DNA from: Mycobacteriales bacterium
GTDB taxonomy: Bacteria > Actinomycetota > Actinomycetes > Mycobacteriales > SCTD01
Length of the DNA stretch: 64,000 bases
Assembly: GCA_030447385.1 (NCBI GenBank)
Contig: JAUJOY010000003.1
Span: 345,000 to 408,999, forward strand
Reading direction: 5' to 3'
In this document: positions 29,023-37,445 of the stretch, piece after piece
Position numbering within the stretch: position 1 is the first letter of the stretch
How the letters are laid out: each line of letters begins with the position of its first letter
Notes under the pieces: model-generated
Database searches by the model: none
The model's input: only the letters and a program-made list of their open reading frames with translations
Told to the model about the DNA's origin: nothing
Program-made: the position numbers and the translations under genes

Positions 29023-29442
29023 ATGCTGGCTCGCATCCGCAAGGCTGAGCAGAACGACAAGGGCTTCACGCTCATCGAGCTCCTCGTCGTCGTCATCATC
29101 ATCGGCATCCTTTCCGCCATCGCCATCCCGACCTTCCTCAAGCAGCGCGAGAAGGGCTGGGACAAGGCCGTCAAGTCCGACCTTCGCAACAACGCGCTGA
29201 AGATGGAGGAGTACCTGGACGACAAGGGCGTCTACCCGGCCACCGCCGACGCCGGCTTCAAGCAGTCCGACACCGTCGGCCCGACGACTGTCGTCCTCGG
29301 TGCGGGTGGCGCAACCGGCTTCTGCATCCAGGCCGAGTCCACCAAGATCGATGCTGCCTCAGTCGCCCCGATCACGCGCATCCAGCACTTCCTCAGCAAG
29401 AACGGCAAGCCCGCCACCGGTGCTTGCCCCGCGGCGCTGTAG
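29023..29442 (+). CDS. pilA: Major type IV pilin PilA
   Basis: The predicted 139-residue prepilin has a 14-residue basic leader ending KG, cleavage between Gly14 and Phe15 (GFTLIELL), Glu at mature position 5, a hydrophobic assembly helix (about 15-40), and a soluble C-terminal domain with two cysteines (Cys101, Cys135) positioned for a disulfide loop. AGGAGG lies nine bases before the ATG. Its own leader riboswitch and terminator mark it as the separately and strongly expressed main subunit. Confidence 0.95.
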   Translation: MLARIRKAEQNDKGFTLIELLVVVIIIGILSAIAIPTFLKQREKGWDKAVKSDLRNNALKMEEYLDDKGVYPATADAGFKQSDTVGPTTVVLGAGGATGFCIQAESTKIDAASVAPITRIQHFLSKNGKPATGACPAAL

Positions 29443-29459
29443 CCCGCAGCCGTCCACAC

Positions 29460-29505
29460 CGAGCGGCCGGTCCCTCCTCGGAGGGGCCGGCCGTTCGGCT
29501 TTCTC
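29460..29505 (+). terminator. Intrinsic terminator after pilA
   Basis: Arms 29460-29476 and 29481-29497 form a 17-bp stem (two G-T wobbles) with a CTCG tetraloop, followed by GCTTTCTC. It lies 18 bases beyond the pilA stop and should end most pilA transcripts before the minor pilin genes. Confidence 0.88.
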
Positions 29506-29583
29506 GGATCGGTTCACGTACCGCCTCAGGTGGCCCTTCCTGCACGCCGAAGCACCTACTGGAAAAAGAAAGGGGTGGTCCCG

Positions 29584-30084
29584 TTGACCCGTACGCGTCG
29601 CCGCGACGACAGCGGCTTCACGCTGATCGAGGTCCTGGTCACGCTGTCGGTCGGCGCCGTGCTGAGCGGGCTCGCCGGAACCTCGCTGGCGGCCTGGAGC
29701 GCTTCCAACGGGCACAAGGGCACCCGTGACGAGGTCATCAGCGCGCTGCGCACCACCGCGCAGCAGGCCCTCACGGAGGGACGCACCTACTGCCTGGCCT
29801 TCCAGGCCGACGGATCGTGGCTGACCTACCGCCGGTCGTGCGACAGCACCGGAGTGCTCGTCCAGCGCGGGTCGGCGAACTCCGGCGGCAGCACCCTCGC
29901 CCCGACGTTCACCTACGGGTCCGGTCAGACCAGTGCCTGCACCGCGGGAGCGAGCGCATCCGCATGCGCCTACTTCTATCCCCGGGGGACCGCGTCCGCC
30001 GGCACGGTCACCGTGACCCGCACCGGCAAGCCCACCTACACCGTCAACGTGGAGCAGCTGACCAGCCGTGTCTACTCCAACTGA
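29584..30084 (+). CDS. GspH/FimT-like minor pseudopilin
   Basis: Prepilin-like protein of about 166 residues: short basic leader with the RRRDDSG/FTLIEV cleavage site (Gly11/Phe12) and Glu at +5, hydrophobic helix (VLVTLSVGAVLSGLAGTSLAAW), then a Ser/Thr/Gly-rich soluble domain with four cysteines. The TTG at 29584 has AAAGGGGTGG a few bases upstream; an in-frame GTG at 29575 is almost equally plausible, and a GTG at 29530 less so. Likely a priming/tip minor pilin. It overlaps the next gene by 17 bases. Confidence 0.85.
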   Translation: MTRTRRRDDSGFTLIEVLVTLSVGAVLSGLAGTSLAAWSASNGHKGTRDEVISALRTTAQQALTEGRTYCLAFQADGSWLTYRRSCDSTGVLVQRGSANSGGSTLAPTFTYGSGQTSACTAGASASACAYFYPRGTASAGTVTVTRTGKPTYTVNVEQLTSRVYSN

Positions 30085-31753
30085 CTTTCTGAGGCGCCGC
30101 TCCGAGAAGGAGTCCGGCTTCACCCTCATCGAGGTCATCGTGGCGCTGTCCATCTTCGGGGTGGTCGCCATCGCGGCACTGCCCCTGCTCGTGCTCGGCC
30201 TCAAGGTCAGCCAGATGGCACGCGTCGAGACCCTGGCGAAGGACCTCAGCCAGCTGCGCATCGAGCGCCTGCGGAACCTGCCGTTCCAGGTGGACCGCCA
30301 GAACGGGCCGTTCGTCGACCTGCTGGACCGCTACTTCACCAACCTCAGCCCCACGCCCACGGTGAGCGAGGAGGCCGGCTGCAGCGGCCAGTACCTTTCT
30401 GCCGCGCCCGGCAGCGGTGGCGCCCCCAGCGGCCCGGCCTACCGGGTGACCTGCTCCCCCCTCGCCGAGGCGGCGGGCTTCTCCCAGGTCGTGTACCTGC
30501 AGTTCCTGCTGCGGACCGGCGTCCCGGTGACGCCGCCGGCCGGGTACAACAGCCAGACGGTGGGAGCCGACACGGCGCCCACCCGCCTCGTCGGAGTCAC
30601 GGTCCTGACAACGTGGGACCGAGGAGGACAGCAGGGCACGCTGCGGACCTACACCGAGCTCGCGGACGCCCGAGGCAACCGGCCACTCGTCACCACGCAG
30701 GCTCAGGCGGTCGCGCTGCGCGTGACGTCGGATGCGCCGAGCGAGTCGCGCAGCCTGACCGCCGAGGCCGGTGAGGTCAAGGCTGACGGCTCCCTGACCA
30801 CCGGTTCCGTCGCCTCGGTGCAGGCTGTGGGTGCCAGGCTCGACCACACCGGGGTGGGCCAGGCCAGCTCTTCGTCCCAGGGCGTGAACGCGCCCCCCAA
30901 CCCGGCCGGATCGGTGGACGAGGTGAACGGTCCGGTCATCGCGGCGGGCGTTCCGGCGACCACGCTGAGCACGTGGGTCGACTGCGGGTGGGGCTGGGCT
31001 GGCAAGAGCGCCTACGGCAATGTCAGCGCCACCACCGCGCTCGGTGTTCCGGTCGTGCCCTCGGACAACACCGACGACGTCGCGGCCACGACCGGCAGTC
31101 GTACGGCCAGGTCCGGACTGCTCAACAGCGGCGGTGGCTGCAAGAGCTACGCCTTCGGGTTCCGCAACTGGCTGACCGCACCCGCGTACGCCTCGGCGCT
31201 CCAGGTCTCGGACGTGTCACCCCTGGTCTTCATCAAGGACCCCAACGCCGGCGGTGACCTGTCCAACGGACGCGTGCGCGGTGAGGCTGCAGTGACCGCA
31301 ACCGACATCCTGAAGGTCCCGCGCACTGCGAGCGCGATGGCGCGCGCGGCTGTGGCCACGGTGCACATGATCCCGACGACGGAGCGCCCGGAAGGCCTGG
31401 TGACCGCGAAGCTGACCAGCTCCGAGCTTGTCTGTACGTCGGGTGTGGCGGTGTCCGCGAAGTACGACCTCACGGTGACCTGGCCGGGCGGCAGCAAGAC
31501 GATCAGCTATCCCTCCGCGGTACCGAGCCTTCCCGACCCCGCCACCATCACCTTCTTCGAGGGGGGCATCGCACGTACGCTCGCCGACTACCTGGCCTGG
31601 GACGTCAGCACGGGAGTGACGGAGTCCACGACCTCCGGGGCGCAGAGCATCGACCACGTCTTCGGCCTGACGTCGCCGGAGTCGGTCGTCGGTCCCGGCG
31701 GGGTCGCGGTTCGCCTGGGCAGTCTCTCGTGCAGCGCGTCGGACTCCCGATGA
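30068..31753 (+). CDS. Large PilV-like minor pseudopilin
   Basis: The predicted 561-residue protein has a class III leader (SEKESG/FTLIEV; Gly17/Phe18, Glu at +5), hydrophobic helix (about 18-42) and a very large extracellular part of over 500 residues rich in Ser, Thr, Gly and Val, with several cysteines (for example CSGQY, DCGWGW, GGGCKSY). Far longer than a normal pilin, so it may carry an adhesin or tip domain on a pilin stem. I recognise no known domain in the C-terminal part. Overlaps both neighbours. Confidence 0.82.
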   Translation: MSTPTDFLRRRSEKESGFTLIEVIVALSIFGVVAIAALPLLVLGLKVSQMARVETLAKDLSQLRIERLRNLPFQVDRQNGPFVDLLDRYFTNLSPTPTVSEEAGCSGQYLSAAPGSGGAPSGPAYRVTCSPLAEAAGFSQVVYLQFLLRTGVPVTPPAGYNSQTVGADTAPTRLVGVTVLTTWDRGGQQGTLRTYTELADARGNRPLVTTQAQAVALRVTSDAPSESRSLTAEAGEVKADGSLTTGSVASVQAVGARLDHTGVGQASSSSQGVNAPPNPAGSVDEVNGPVIAAGVPATTLSTWVDCGWGWAGKSAYGNVSATTALGVPVVPSDNTDDVAATTGSRTARSGLLNSGGGCKSYAFGFRNWLTAPAYASALQVSDVSPLVFIKDPNAGGDLSNGRVRGEAAVTATDILKVPRTASAMARAAVATVHMIPTTERPEGLVTAKLTSSELVCTSGVAVSAKYDLTVTWPGGSKTISYPSAVPSLPDPATITFFEGGIARTLADYLAWDVSTGVTESTTSGAQSIDHVFGLTSPESVVGPGGVAVRLGSLSCSASDSR

Positions 31754-31764
31754 GGGAGAACCCG

Positions 31765-32496
31765 ATGACCGGTCGGGATCAACGTGATGCCGGTATGACC
31801 CTGGTGGAGCTGTTGCTGGCAGCATCCCTCCTGCTGATCCTGATGTCGGTCGGCTTCACGACGCTGCTCGGCGTCAAGGACGGCGCTGCGCGGGCGCGGA
31901 CGCAGCACGACCTCAACGAGGAGGGCCGCAACGCCCTGAACCGCATGGTCCGCGAGATCCGCCAGGCCAGCGAGCTCACCTTTGTCGTGAACCCCGATGG
32001 TCCGGCGTACGACGGCACGTCCCTGACGGCGCTGTCGTTCAAGGCCGACTTCAACGGCGACGGGTGCGCCGGAAACGCGCCCGCGTGCCCCACGGACAAC
32101 CTGGTCAACCCGGAGTCGCTCACCTACTGCTACGACCCACAGGGCACCGCCACCGACCGGAGCCACCTGTGGCTCATCCCCGTGGAGCTGACAGCCGTTC
32201 CGGCCGACTGCCGGCTGGCGGGAGCTCTGCCCATCCTCGCCGGAAACGTCGCGGGCTTCTCCGCCGAGTACCGCAGCAACCAGTACCGCTTCGACACCGA
32301 CGAGCCGTTGGGCGTGACGACGTGGCGGGAGCTCGACAAGGCCCTCGCGCCGGTCGGTGACGGCGGCGGATCCGACGGAGACATCAACACCAGCGCGATC
32401 CGGGGCGTGAACTCGCTCGTGCTCCACCTGCGCATGGCCAAGGACGGCCGCGAGCAGGCCTACACCACGCAGGTCGACGTGAGGAACAAGCCATGA
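31765..32496 (+). CDS. PilW-like minor pseudopilin
   Basis: The predicted product of about 243 residues starts at ATG 31765 behind AGGGAG (31753-31758); an ATG at 31750 overlapping the previous stop is in frame but has no ribosome-binding site. Cleavage site RDAG/MTLVEL (Gly10/Met11, Glu at +5), hydrophobic helix to about residue 35, then a soluble domain with helical LNEEGRNALNRMVREIRQAS, a segment DFNGDGC, and several cysteines. Typical of PilW/GspJ-like minor pilins. Overlaps the next gene by four bases (ATGA). Confidence 0.83.
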   Translation: MTGRDQRDAGMTLVELLLAASLLLILMSVGFTTLLGVKDGAARARTQHDLNEEGRNALNRMVREIRQASELTFVVNPDGPAYDGTSLTALSFKADFNGDGCAGNAPACPTDNLVNPESLTYCYDPQGTATDRSHLWLIPVELTAVPADCRLAGALPILAGNVAGFSAEYRSNQYRFDTDEPLGVTTWRELDKALAPVGDGGGSDGDINTSAIRGVNSLVLHLRMAKDGREQAYTTQVDVRNKP

Positions 32497-34001
32497 TCCG
32501 AGGCTCTGAGCGCCGCACGAGGGGTGACGAGGGCGTCGCCATGCTGCTGGTCATGGGAGTGGCGTCGATCATCACCGTCCTCACGATGACCGTAGCGACG
32601 ATGTCGCTGAACAACATCAAGAACACCACCCGGGACAAGCAGGCGGGATCGGCCTTCGCCACGTCGGAGGCCGGCGTCGCCGAAGTCGTCGAGGGGATCC
32701 GAAGCGCGCGACTGCCGCTGTCGCGGTTCACCTGCCTCGAGCCAACCGACCCGTCCCTGCCCCTGCCCCCGAGCTGCCTGGGAACGACGATGAGCTGGAC
32801 CAGCGCGGTGGCGCCGATGGAAGTCCCCGTCGACGGTGGCGCAGCACCGTGCCTGCCCAGCCAGACCTGCTACAAGGTCTGGGTCGGCACGCTGCGCGCC
32901 TACGACCCCGAGAACGGCGTCACGTCAGGGCTGTACCGCGTCCACTCCAAGGGCGTCTTCGGCAACGGCCCTGCGGCCAGCACGGTGGTGGTCGACCTCG
33001 ATGTGCGGCCCGAGCCCTTCCCCATCGGCGTCTTCGGCGAGAAGGTCTCCGGCAACGGCGGCACCGCTCTCTACAACGAGAGCCTGTTCACCCGATCCTG
33101 CGTCTCCCCTCGCAACGACGGGTCCGGTAACGGCACGCGGTTCCAGGGGATCGACGCCTTCTGGGACCAGCCCGCCTCTGCGCACTCCACGACGATGGTG
33201 ACGACCACCAGTGGCTGCGGCAGCAACGGGGACGTCCACAAGACCAGCAACTGCCCGGAGAAGGCGGCGGTCAACAACGACCAGGCCGCGGGCGGCGGCC
33301 CGGTCGCGCCAGGCAGCGGCTGTTACCGCACCCGCGTCCGTAAGAACGGGGCGCCGTATCCGGACGCGCTGCCGACGGAGGGCTGCACACCGCGAGCGGA
33401 CGGATTGTGTGACAGCACCAGCTTCACCATCAAGGACCTGCAGCGTTACGGCTACCGCCCGCGCGGGCTGTCCGACGACCAGTACGAGGCCCTCGCGAGC
33501 CGCGCCCGCATCACCGGGACGTACAACGTCTCCGCCGCGTCGTTGCTCAGCAAGCTGCAGACCGCGTTGAACAGCGGCTTCATCCAGCCGGTCGTCTACA
33601 TCGACTGTGACGAGGCGCCAACCCTGTGCCCGAGCGACACCTACGACCTGGGCATCTCCAACATCCCGACCGCGTTCCAGCAGGCTCCGGACCCGGTCGG
33701 CAGCTACACCCGGTGCGCGAGCGGTCCCCAGCCGGTCGTGACGTTCGTGCTGGCCCGCGGAAACCTGGTGTTCCAGGGCGGTACGAGCGACTGGTTCGAC
33801 GCGGCCCTGTTCGTGCCGGACGGGCAGTGGCGGGGCAACGGTGGCTACAACGTCCTGGGAACGCTGTTCGCCAACGACCTCTCCCTCGGTGGCAACGAGA
33901 CCTTCCAGCTCGACTCGTGCTTCATCCGCGACCTGCCCTCCGCGCTGTTGCACATCGAGGCGAAGAAGTTCGCCCAGGACGACGCGCGTGACCTCAACTG
34001 A
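32493..34001 (+). CDS. PilX/GspK-like pilus tip protein
   Basis: The predicted 502-residue protein has a prepilin-like start RGDEG/VAMLLVMG followed by a hydrophobic helix (about 15-40). Unlike the other three, position +5 is Leu rather than Glu, as in GspK/PilX-type subunits that sit at the fibre tip. The long Cys-rich extracellular domain (FTCLE, PPSCLG, PCLPSQTCYKV, SGCGSNG, CSSxC-like spacing absent) ends with a beta-rich region (VVTFVLARGNLVFQGGTSDWFDAALFVPDG), resembling surface-exposed repeats in PilX-N proteins. Function at the tip is inferred. Confidence 0.8.
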   Translation: MIRGSERRTRGDEGVAMLLVMGVASIITVLTMTVATMSLNNIKNTTRDKQAGSAFATSEAGVAEVVEGIRSARLPLSRFTCLEPTDPSLPLPPSCLGTTMSWTSAVAPMEVPVDGGAAPCLPSQTCYKVWVGTLRAYDPENGVTSGLYRVHSKGVFGNGPAASTVVVDLDVRPEPFPIGVFGEKVSGNGGTALYNESLFTRSCVSPRNDGSGNGTRFQGIDAFWDQPASAHSTTMVTTTSGCGSNGDVHKTSNCPEKAAVNNDQAAGGGPVAPGSGCYRTRVRKNGAPYPDALPTEGCTPRADGLCDSTSFTIKDLQRYGYRPRGLSDDQYEALASRARITGTYNVSAASLLSKLQTALNSGFIQPVVYIDCDEAPTLCPSDTYDLGISNIPTAFQQAPDPVGSYTRCASGPQPVVTFVLARGNLVFQGGTSDWFDAALFVPDGQWRGNGGYNVLGTLFANDLSLGGNETFQLDSCFIRDLPSALLHIEAKKFAQDDARDLN

Positions 34002-34026
34002 GGGCCGGACGTCGGTGCTGCTGATC

Positions 34027-34032
34027 TAGCCT
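34027..34032 (+). promoter_or_regulatory. Leaderless-type promoter of pilD
   Basis: TAGCCT, seven bases, then the ATG at 34040. This gives the peptidase its own transcript independent of the minor pilin operon. Confidence 0.5.
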
Positions 34033-34039
34033 CTCGGCC

Positions 34040-34825
34040 ATGGGGCAACTGCTGCTCGCCGTCCTGGCCGGCGTCCTGGGCGTCGTGATCGGCTCGTTCC
34101 TCAACGTGGTCATCCATCGCGTACCGCGCGGGGAGTCCGTGGTCTCTCCGCCGTCCGCCTGTCCCGGGTGCGGCGAGCCGATCCGGCCCCGGGACAACGT
34201 GCCGGTCCTGAGCTGGCTGCTGCTGCGCGGGAAGTGCCGCAGCTGTGGCCAGCCGATCAGGCCTCGCTACCCGCTCGTCGAGCTCGCCTGCGGTGTGCTC
34301 TTCGCGGTCATGGCCCTGCGGTTCGGGCTGGACCCGGTGCTGCCGGCGTACCTCTACCTGGCGGCCGTCGGGCTCGCGCTGGCCGTCATCGACCTGGACT
34401 GCAAGCGCCTGCCGAACGCGCTGACGCTGCCGAGCTACCCCGTCGCGGTGCTCCTGCTCGGGACGGGTGAGTTCTTCTACAGCGACTCCGGCGACCTGCT
34501 GCGGGCGCTGCTCGGCGGAGCGGCGATGTACGCCCTGTACTTCGCCCTGTGCTACGCCTATCCGGCCGGCATGGGGTTCGGCGACGTCAAGCTCGCCGGC
34601 GTGCTCGGGATGTACACCGCCTGGATCGGCTGGGGGGCGTGGTGCGTCGGGCTGTTCCTCGGCTTCTTCCTGGGCGGCGTCTTCGGCATCCTGCTCATCG
34701 CCGCGCAGAGGGGCGACCGCAAGACCAAGGTGCCGTTCGGGCCGTTCATGCTGATCGGCGTGCTGATCGCGGTCCTTGCCGGGGAAGAGCTCGCGCGGGC
34801 CTATCTCGGAGCGACCAGCGTCTGA
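34040..34825 (+). CDS. pilD: Prepilin leader peptidase / N-methyltransferase PilD
   Basis: The predicted 261-residue polytopic aspartic protease cleaves prepilins after the Gly of the leader. The N-terminal GSFLNVVIHRVP and two CxxC pairs (Cys41/44, Cys66/69) form the cytoplasmic zinc/methyltransferase domain. The catalytic aspartates are Asp118 (VIDLDCKRLPN) and Asp182 (GMGFGDVKL, the GxGD motif). Seven or eight transmembrane helices predicted. Processes PilA and the four pseudopilins encoded just upstream. Confidence 0.95.
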   Translation: MGQLLLAVLAGVLGVVIGSFLNVVIHRVPRGESVVSPPSACPGCGEPIRPRDNVPVLSWLLLRGKCRSCGQPIRPRYPLVELACGVLFAVMALRFGLDPVLPAYLYLAAVGLALAVIDLDCKRLPNALTLPSYPVAVLLLGTGEFFYSDSGDLLRALLGGAAMYALYFALCYAYPAGMGFGDVKLAGVLGMYTAWIGWGAWCVGLFLGFFLGGVFGILLIAAQRGDRKTKVPFGPFMLIGVLIAVLAGEELARAYLGATSV

Positions 34826-34844
34826 GCGCAGCCCCCCATCCCGC

Positions 34845-34901
34845 TGATCTACGCCTCCTGGGGATGGTACGCGCTCAGCGACCACCGAGACGGGGAAGAT
34901 C
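34845..34901 (+). repeat. 57-nt intergenic repeat, copy A
   Basis: Begins TGATCTAC and ends GAAGATC; about 65 percent identical without gaps to a second 57-nt copy at 35486-35542, with shared blocks CAGCGAC and CCGA at matching positions. The two copies bracket a decayed gene. Copy A also overlaps CCATCCC/GGGATGG (34836-34842 and 34861-34867), which could form a weak hairpin after pilD. Confidence 0.5.
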
Positions 34902-34974
34902 GACGGTGAACGGCTCGGCAGGGGCTGGAGCACGGGTGCGCGCAGCGTGTCAGGCCCGAACCGCAGGTCGGGCC

Positions 34975-35417
34975 GCGATCGACCGGCGCCGACAGCGAGG
35001 GCCCGCCGCAGCGCGCCCAGTCGTCCGGCTCCGCTGGTCTGGTAGTAGTCGTCCGCGGTGAATCGGCGGACCTCTACCGACAGGTCGTTGATGTCGCCGT
35101 GTGGCGCCTGCGGTCATGGGCGAACTTCTCGCGCTTCAGCCGCTCCGCTCGCCCGTCGTAACGTTCGTGCGCGCTGTCCCGCGGCAGCACGTCCAGCCCG
35201 AGCGCCCACAGGGCCGCCCAATGGCTCAGCACAGCCCCCTCCGGCAGGACTCGCCGGAGGGCGGCCGACCGGGTGGAGGTGTCGTCCGCACGTGCGCGAG
35301 CACGTACGCGCCGCATACGACCCGGCGGTAGCGGCCGTTCGCGACAGCAGTTCGCGCGAGCTCGGGCGCGCCGCAGGTCGAGACCAGCTCGCGCCAGGTG
35401 AAGGTGATCGTGCGCAT
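34975..35417 (-). pseudogene. Decayed AbiEi/DUF559-type protein gene
   Basis: No intact gene fills 34826-35705. On the minus strand an ATG at 35417 begins a winged-helix-like start (TFTWRELVSTCG, GRYRRVVCGAYVLAHV). Near 35290 the frame shifts into TRSAALRRVLPEGAVLSHWA and WALGLDVLP, which reads like the AbiEi-like N-terminal domain common in actinobacterial DUF559 proteins. A short distance on come YDGRAERL and HDRRRH, then near 35095 another frame change leads to INDLSVEVRRFTADDYY and GALRRALA, resembling the C-terminal nuclease core. The linker between domains looks deleted. At least two frameshifts and a deletion indicate a relic. Family assignment is by motif resemblance. Confidence 0.55.
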
Positions 35418-35485
35418 GACCCCAGACTGCTGCCGGCCAGCACCGCCCCACCCGGTTGTCCCCAGCCCCACCGCCGCCCTCGAGA

Positions 35486-35542
35486 TGATCTACCTCCTGT
35501 AGGGCCTCCCCGAGCGCAGCGACGCCCGACAAGACGAAGATC
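35486..35542 (+). repeat. 57-nt intergenic repeat, copy B
   Basis: Same length and orientation as copy A at 34845-34901, starting TGATCTAC and ending GAAGATC. Its outermost bases TGATCT and AGATCA are inverted relative to each other. Lies between the relic gene and pilM. Confidence 0.5.
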
Positions 35543-35705
35543 AGCGCAGGGGGTGGACATCCGCGGGGCGCTGCGCCGTACGGCCCAACTCCGTCACTCT
35601 GCGTGCTCAAGCCGCACCGCCGGACGGTCGATGCGCTCTTCGAACACCGAGTGGGAGACCACCGGACCTCCGCGGTCACCCGGCCGCTGTCTGAGGGGAC
35701 GCGCA

Positions 35706-36767
35706 GTGGCAGGACGACCAGTAGTGGGTCTCGACATCGGGACCTCCGGCGTACGCGCCGCCGAGCTCTCGATGGGACGGGGCGGAACGACACTCGAGCG
35801 GTTCGGGCAGGTGGCCCTGCCCGTCGGGGCGGTGCAGGACGGCGAGGTCATGGACGTCGCCGCCGTGGCAGGCGCCATCTCGCAGCTGTGGGCACAGGCG
35901 AAGTTCGGCTCGAAGCGGGTCGTCGTCGGGGTGGCCAACCAGAAGGTCGTCGTCCGGCAGGTCGACCTACCCTGGCTGCCCGTCCAGGAGCTGCGCAAGT
36001 CGCTGTCGTTCCAGGTGCAGGACTTCATCCCGATGCCGGTCGAGCAGGCGATCCTCGACTTCCACCCCCTCGAGGAGTTCCACAGCGACACCGGTACGCG
36101 GATGCTGCGCGTCCTGCTGGTCGCCGCGGCCCGAGACATGGTGGGCAGCGCGCTCGCGGCGGTCGAGAAGGCGGGGCTCTCGCCGTCGATGGTCGACCTG
36201 ACCTCGTTCGCGGTGCTGCGCTCGCAGGTCACCTCCGCCGCGGGTCTTGCGGTGGAGGCCGAAGCCCTCATCGACGTGGGCGCGAGCGTGACCAACATCG
36301 TGGTGCACCAGGGCGGCGTCCCGCGCTTCGTCCGGATCCTGCTGATGGGCGGCGGCGACATCACCGACGCCGTCGCGGAGCGACTCGGTGTCCCGCAGGA
36401 GCAGGCTGAGTCGGTCAAGCAGACCACCGGCCTCTCACTGGTGGCCGGCAACGCCCAGCCACACCCCGCGAACCGCGCCATCGAGTCGACCGGCAGCGCC
36501 TTCGTCGAGGAGGTACGCGGGTCGCTCGCCTACTACCTGGCCCAGCCCGGCAGCGCCCGCATCGGCCGCGTGGTCCTCTCCGGTGGCGGCTCCCGGCTCG
36601 GCGGGCTCGTCGAGCGTCTGGGGGCCGCGACCCGCCTGCCGGTCGAGGTGGCCCGTCCCATGTCCGTGCTGAAGATCGGCAAGACCGGCCTGACCGACGA
36701 GCAGCTCGCCTACGTCGAGCCGATGGTGACGGTTCCGGTCGGCCTCGCCCTGGGGGTGGCGTCGTGA
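35706..36767 (+). CDS. pilM: Type IV pilus assembly protein PilM
   Basis: Actin-like cytoplasmic ATPase (353 residues) that links the motor platform to PilN. The GTG at 35706 has GAGGGGA upstream and begins VAGRPVVGLDIGTSG (phosphate-1 loop, Asp10). Later motifs include ALIDVGASVTNIVVHQGG and RVVLSGGGSRLGGL. The internal ELRKSLSFQVQDFIPMP segment is typical of PilM. First gene of the pilM-N-O-P-like operon, with GTGA overlap to pilN. Confidence 0.93.
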   Translation: MAGRPVVGLDIGTSGVRAAELSMGRGGTTLERFGQVALPVGAVQDGEVMDVAAVAGAISQLWAQAKFGSKRVVVGVANQKVVVRQVDLPWLPVQELRKSLSFQVQDFIPMPVEQAILDFHPLEEFHSDTGTRMLRVLLVAAARDMVGSALAAVEKAGLSPSMVDLTSFAVLRSQVTSAAGLAVEAEALIDVGASVTNIVVHQGGVPRFVRILLMGGGDITDAVAERLGVPQEQAESVKQTTGLSLVAGNAQPHPANRAIESTGSAFVEEVRGSLAYYLAQPGSARIGRVVLSGGGSRLGGLVERLGAATRLPVEVARPMSVLKIGKTGLTDEQLAYVEPMVTVPVGLALGVAS

Positions 36768-37444
36768 GCGTCCTGTCGGAGCACCTGCAGGACACCAAGC
36801 AGGCCGTGGGAACCGGCCTGCCGGCGCTGCCGCGGGTCAACCTCCTGCCCCCCGAGATCGCCGAGCGGGCGCGCTTCCGGCGCATCCAGTACGGGCTCGG
36901 CGGCGGCGTCCTCGCCGCGGTGGGCGTGGTCGCGCTGCTGTTCCTCGGCGCGGTCGGCAGCGTCAACGACGCGACCGCAGAGGTCGAGGCGGCGGACACC
37001 ACCAACACGGCGCTGAAGGCGGAGACGGCGAAGTACGCCGACGTCCAGCGCGTGTACGGCCAGGCCGCCGCGGCCCAGGCGATGCTCACCCAGGCGATGG
37101 GCAAGGAGGTGCGCTTCTCGCAGTACCTCAACGACCTGAGCCTCACGGTGCCGGAGAACGTCTGGCTCACCAACGTCAGCTTCAAGCAGGCGGAGGCGCC
37201 GGCGACGCTCGGTACGACCGAGCCGGGCATCGGCCAGGTCACCTTCACCGGCGTCGGCTTCAAGCACGACGACGTCGCTGCGTGGCTCGAGTCGCTGGCC
37301 AAGCAGAAGGGCTACACGAACCCCTACTTCACGTCCTCGACCAAGGCCCTTATCGGCACGCGCAGCATCGTCAACTTCACCAGCACGGTCACCATGACGC
37401 CTGCCGCTCTGTCCGGCCGCTACACCACGCCGGCCGGAGGCTGA
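36764..37444 (+). CDS. pilN: Type IV pilus assembly protein PilN
   Basis: The predicted 226-residue bitopic membrane protein carries the short N-terminal cytoplasmic RVNLLPPEI motif that binds PilM (about residues 24-32), one transmembrane helix (about 44-66), a coiled-coil stretch rich in Ala/Glu/Lys and an extracellular ferredoxin-like domain with LNDLSLTVPENVWLTNVS. Couples to pilM (GTGA) and is followed by pilO after one base. Confidence 0.92.
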   Translation: MSVLSEHLQDTKQAVGTGLPALPRVNLLPPEIAERARFRRIQYGLGGGVLAAVGVVALLFLGAVGSVNDATAEVEAADTTNTALKAETAKYADVQRVYGQAAAAQAMLTQAMGKEVRFSQYLNDLSLTVPENVWLTNVSFKQAEAPATLGTTEPGIGQVTFTGVGFKHDDVAAWLESLAKQKGYTNPYFTSSTKALIGTRSIVNFTSTVTMTPAALSGRYTTPAGG

Positions 37445-37445
37445 C

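Noticed and set aside
35058-35705. Upstream extension of pilM giving a protein of over 560 residues
   Set aside because: The extra codons show no PilM homology, lie over the antisense relic gene, and the GTG at 35706 has a good ribosome-binding site and the expected phosphate-loop start.
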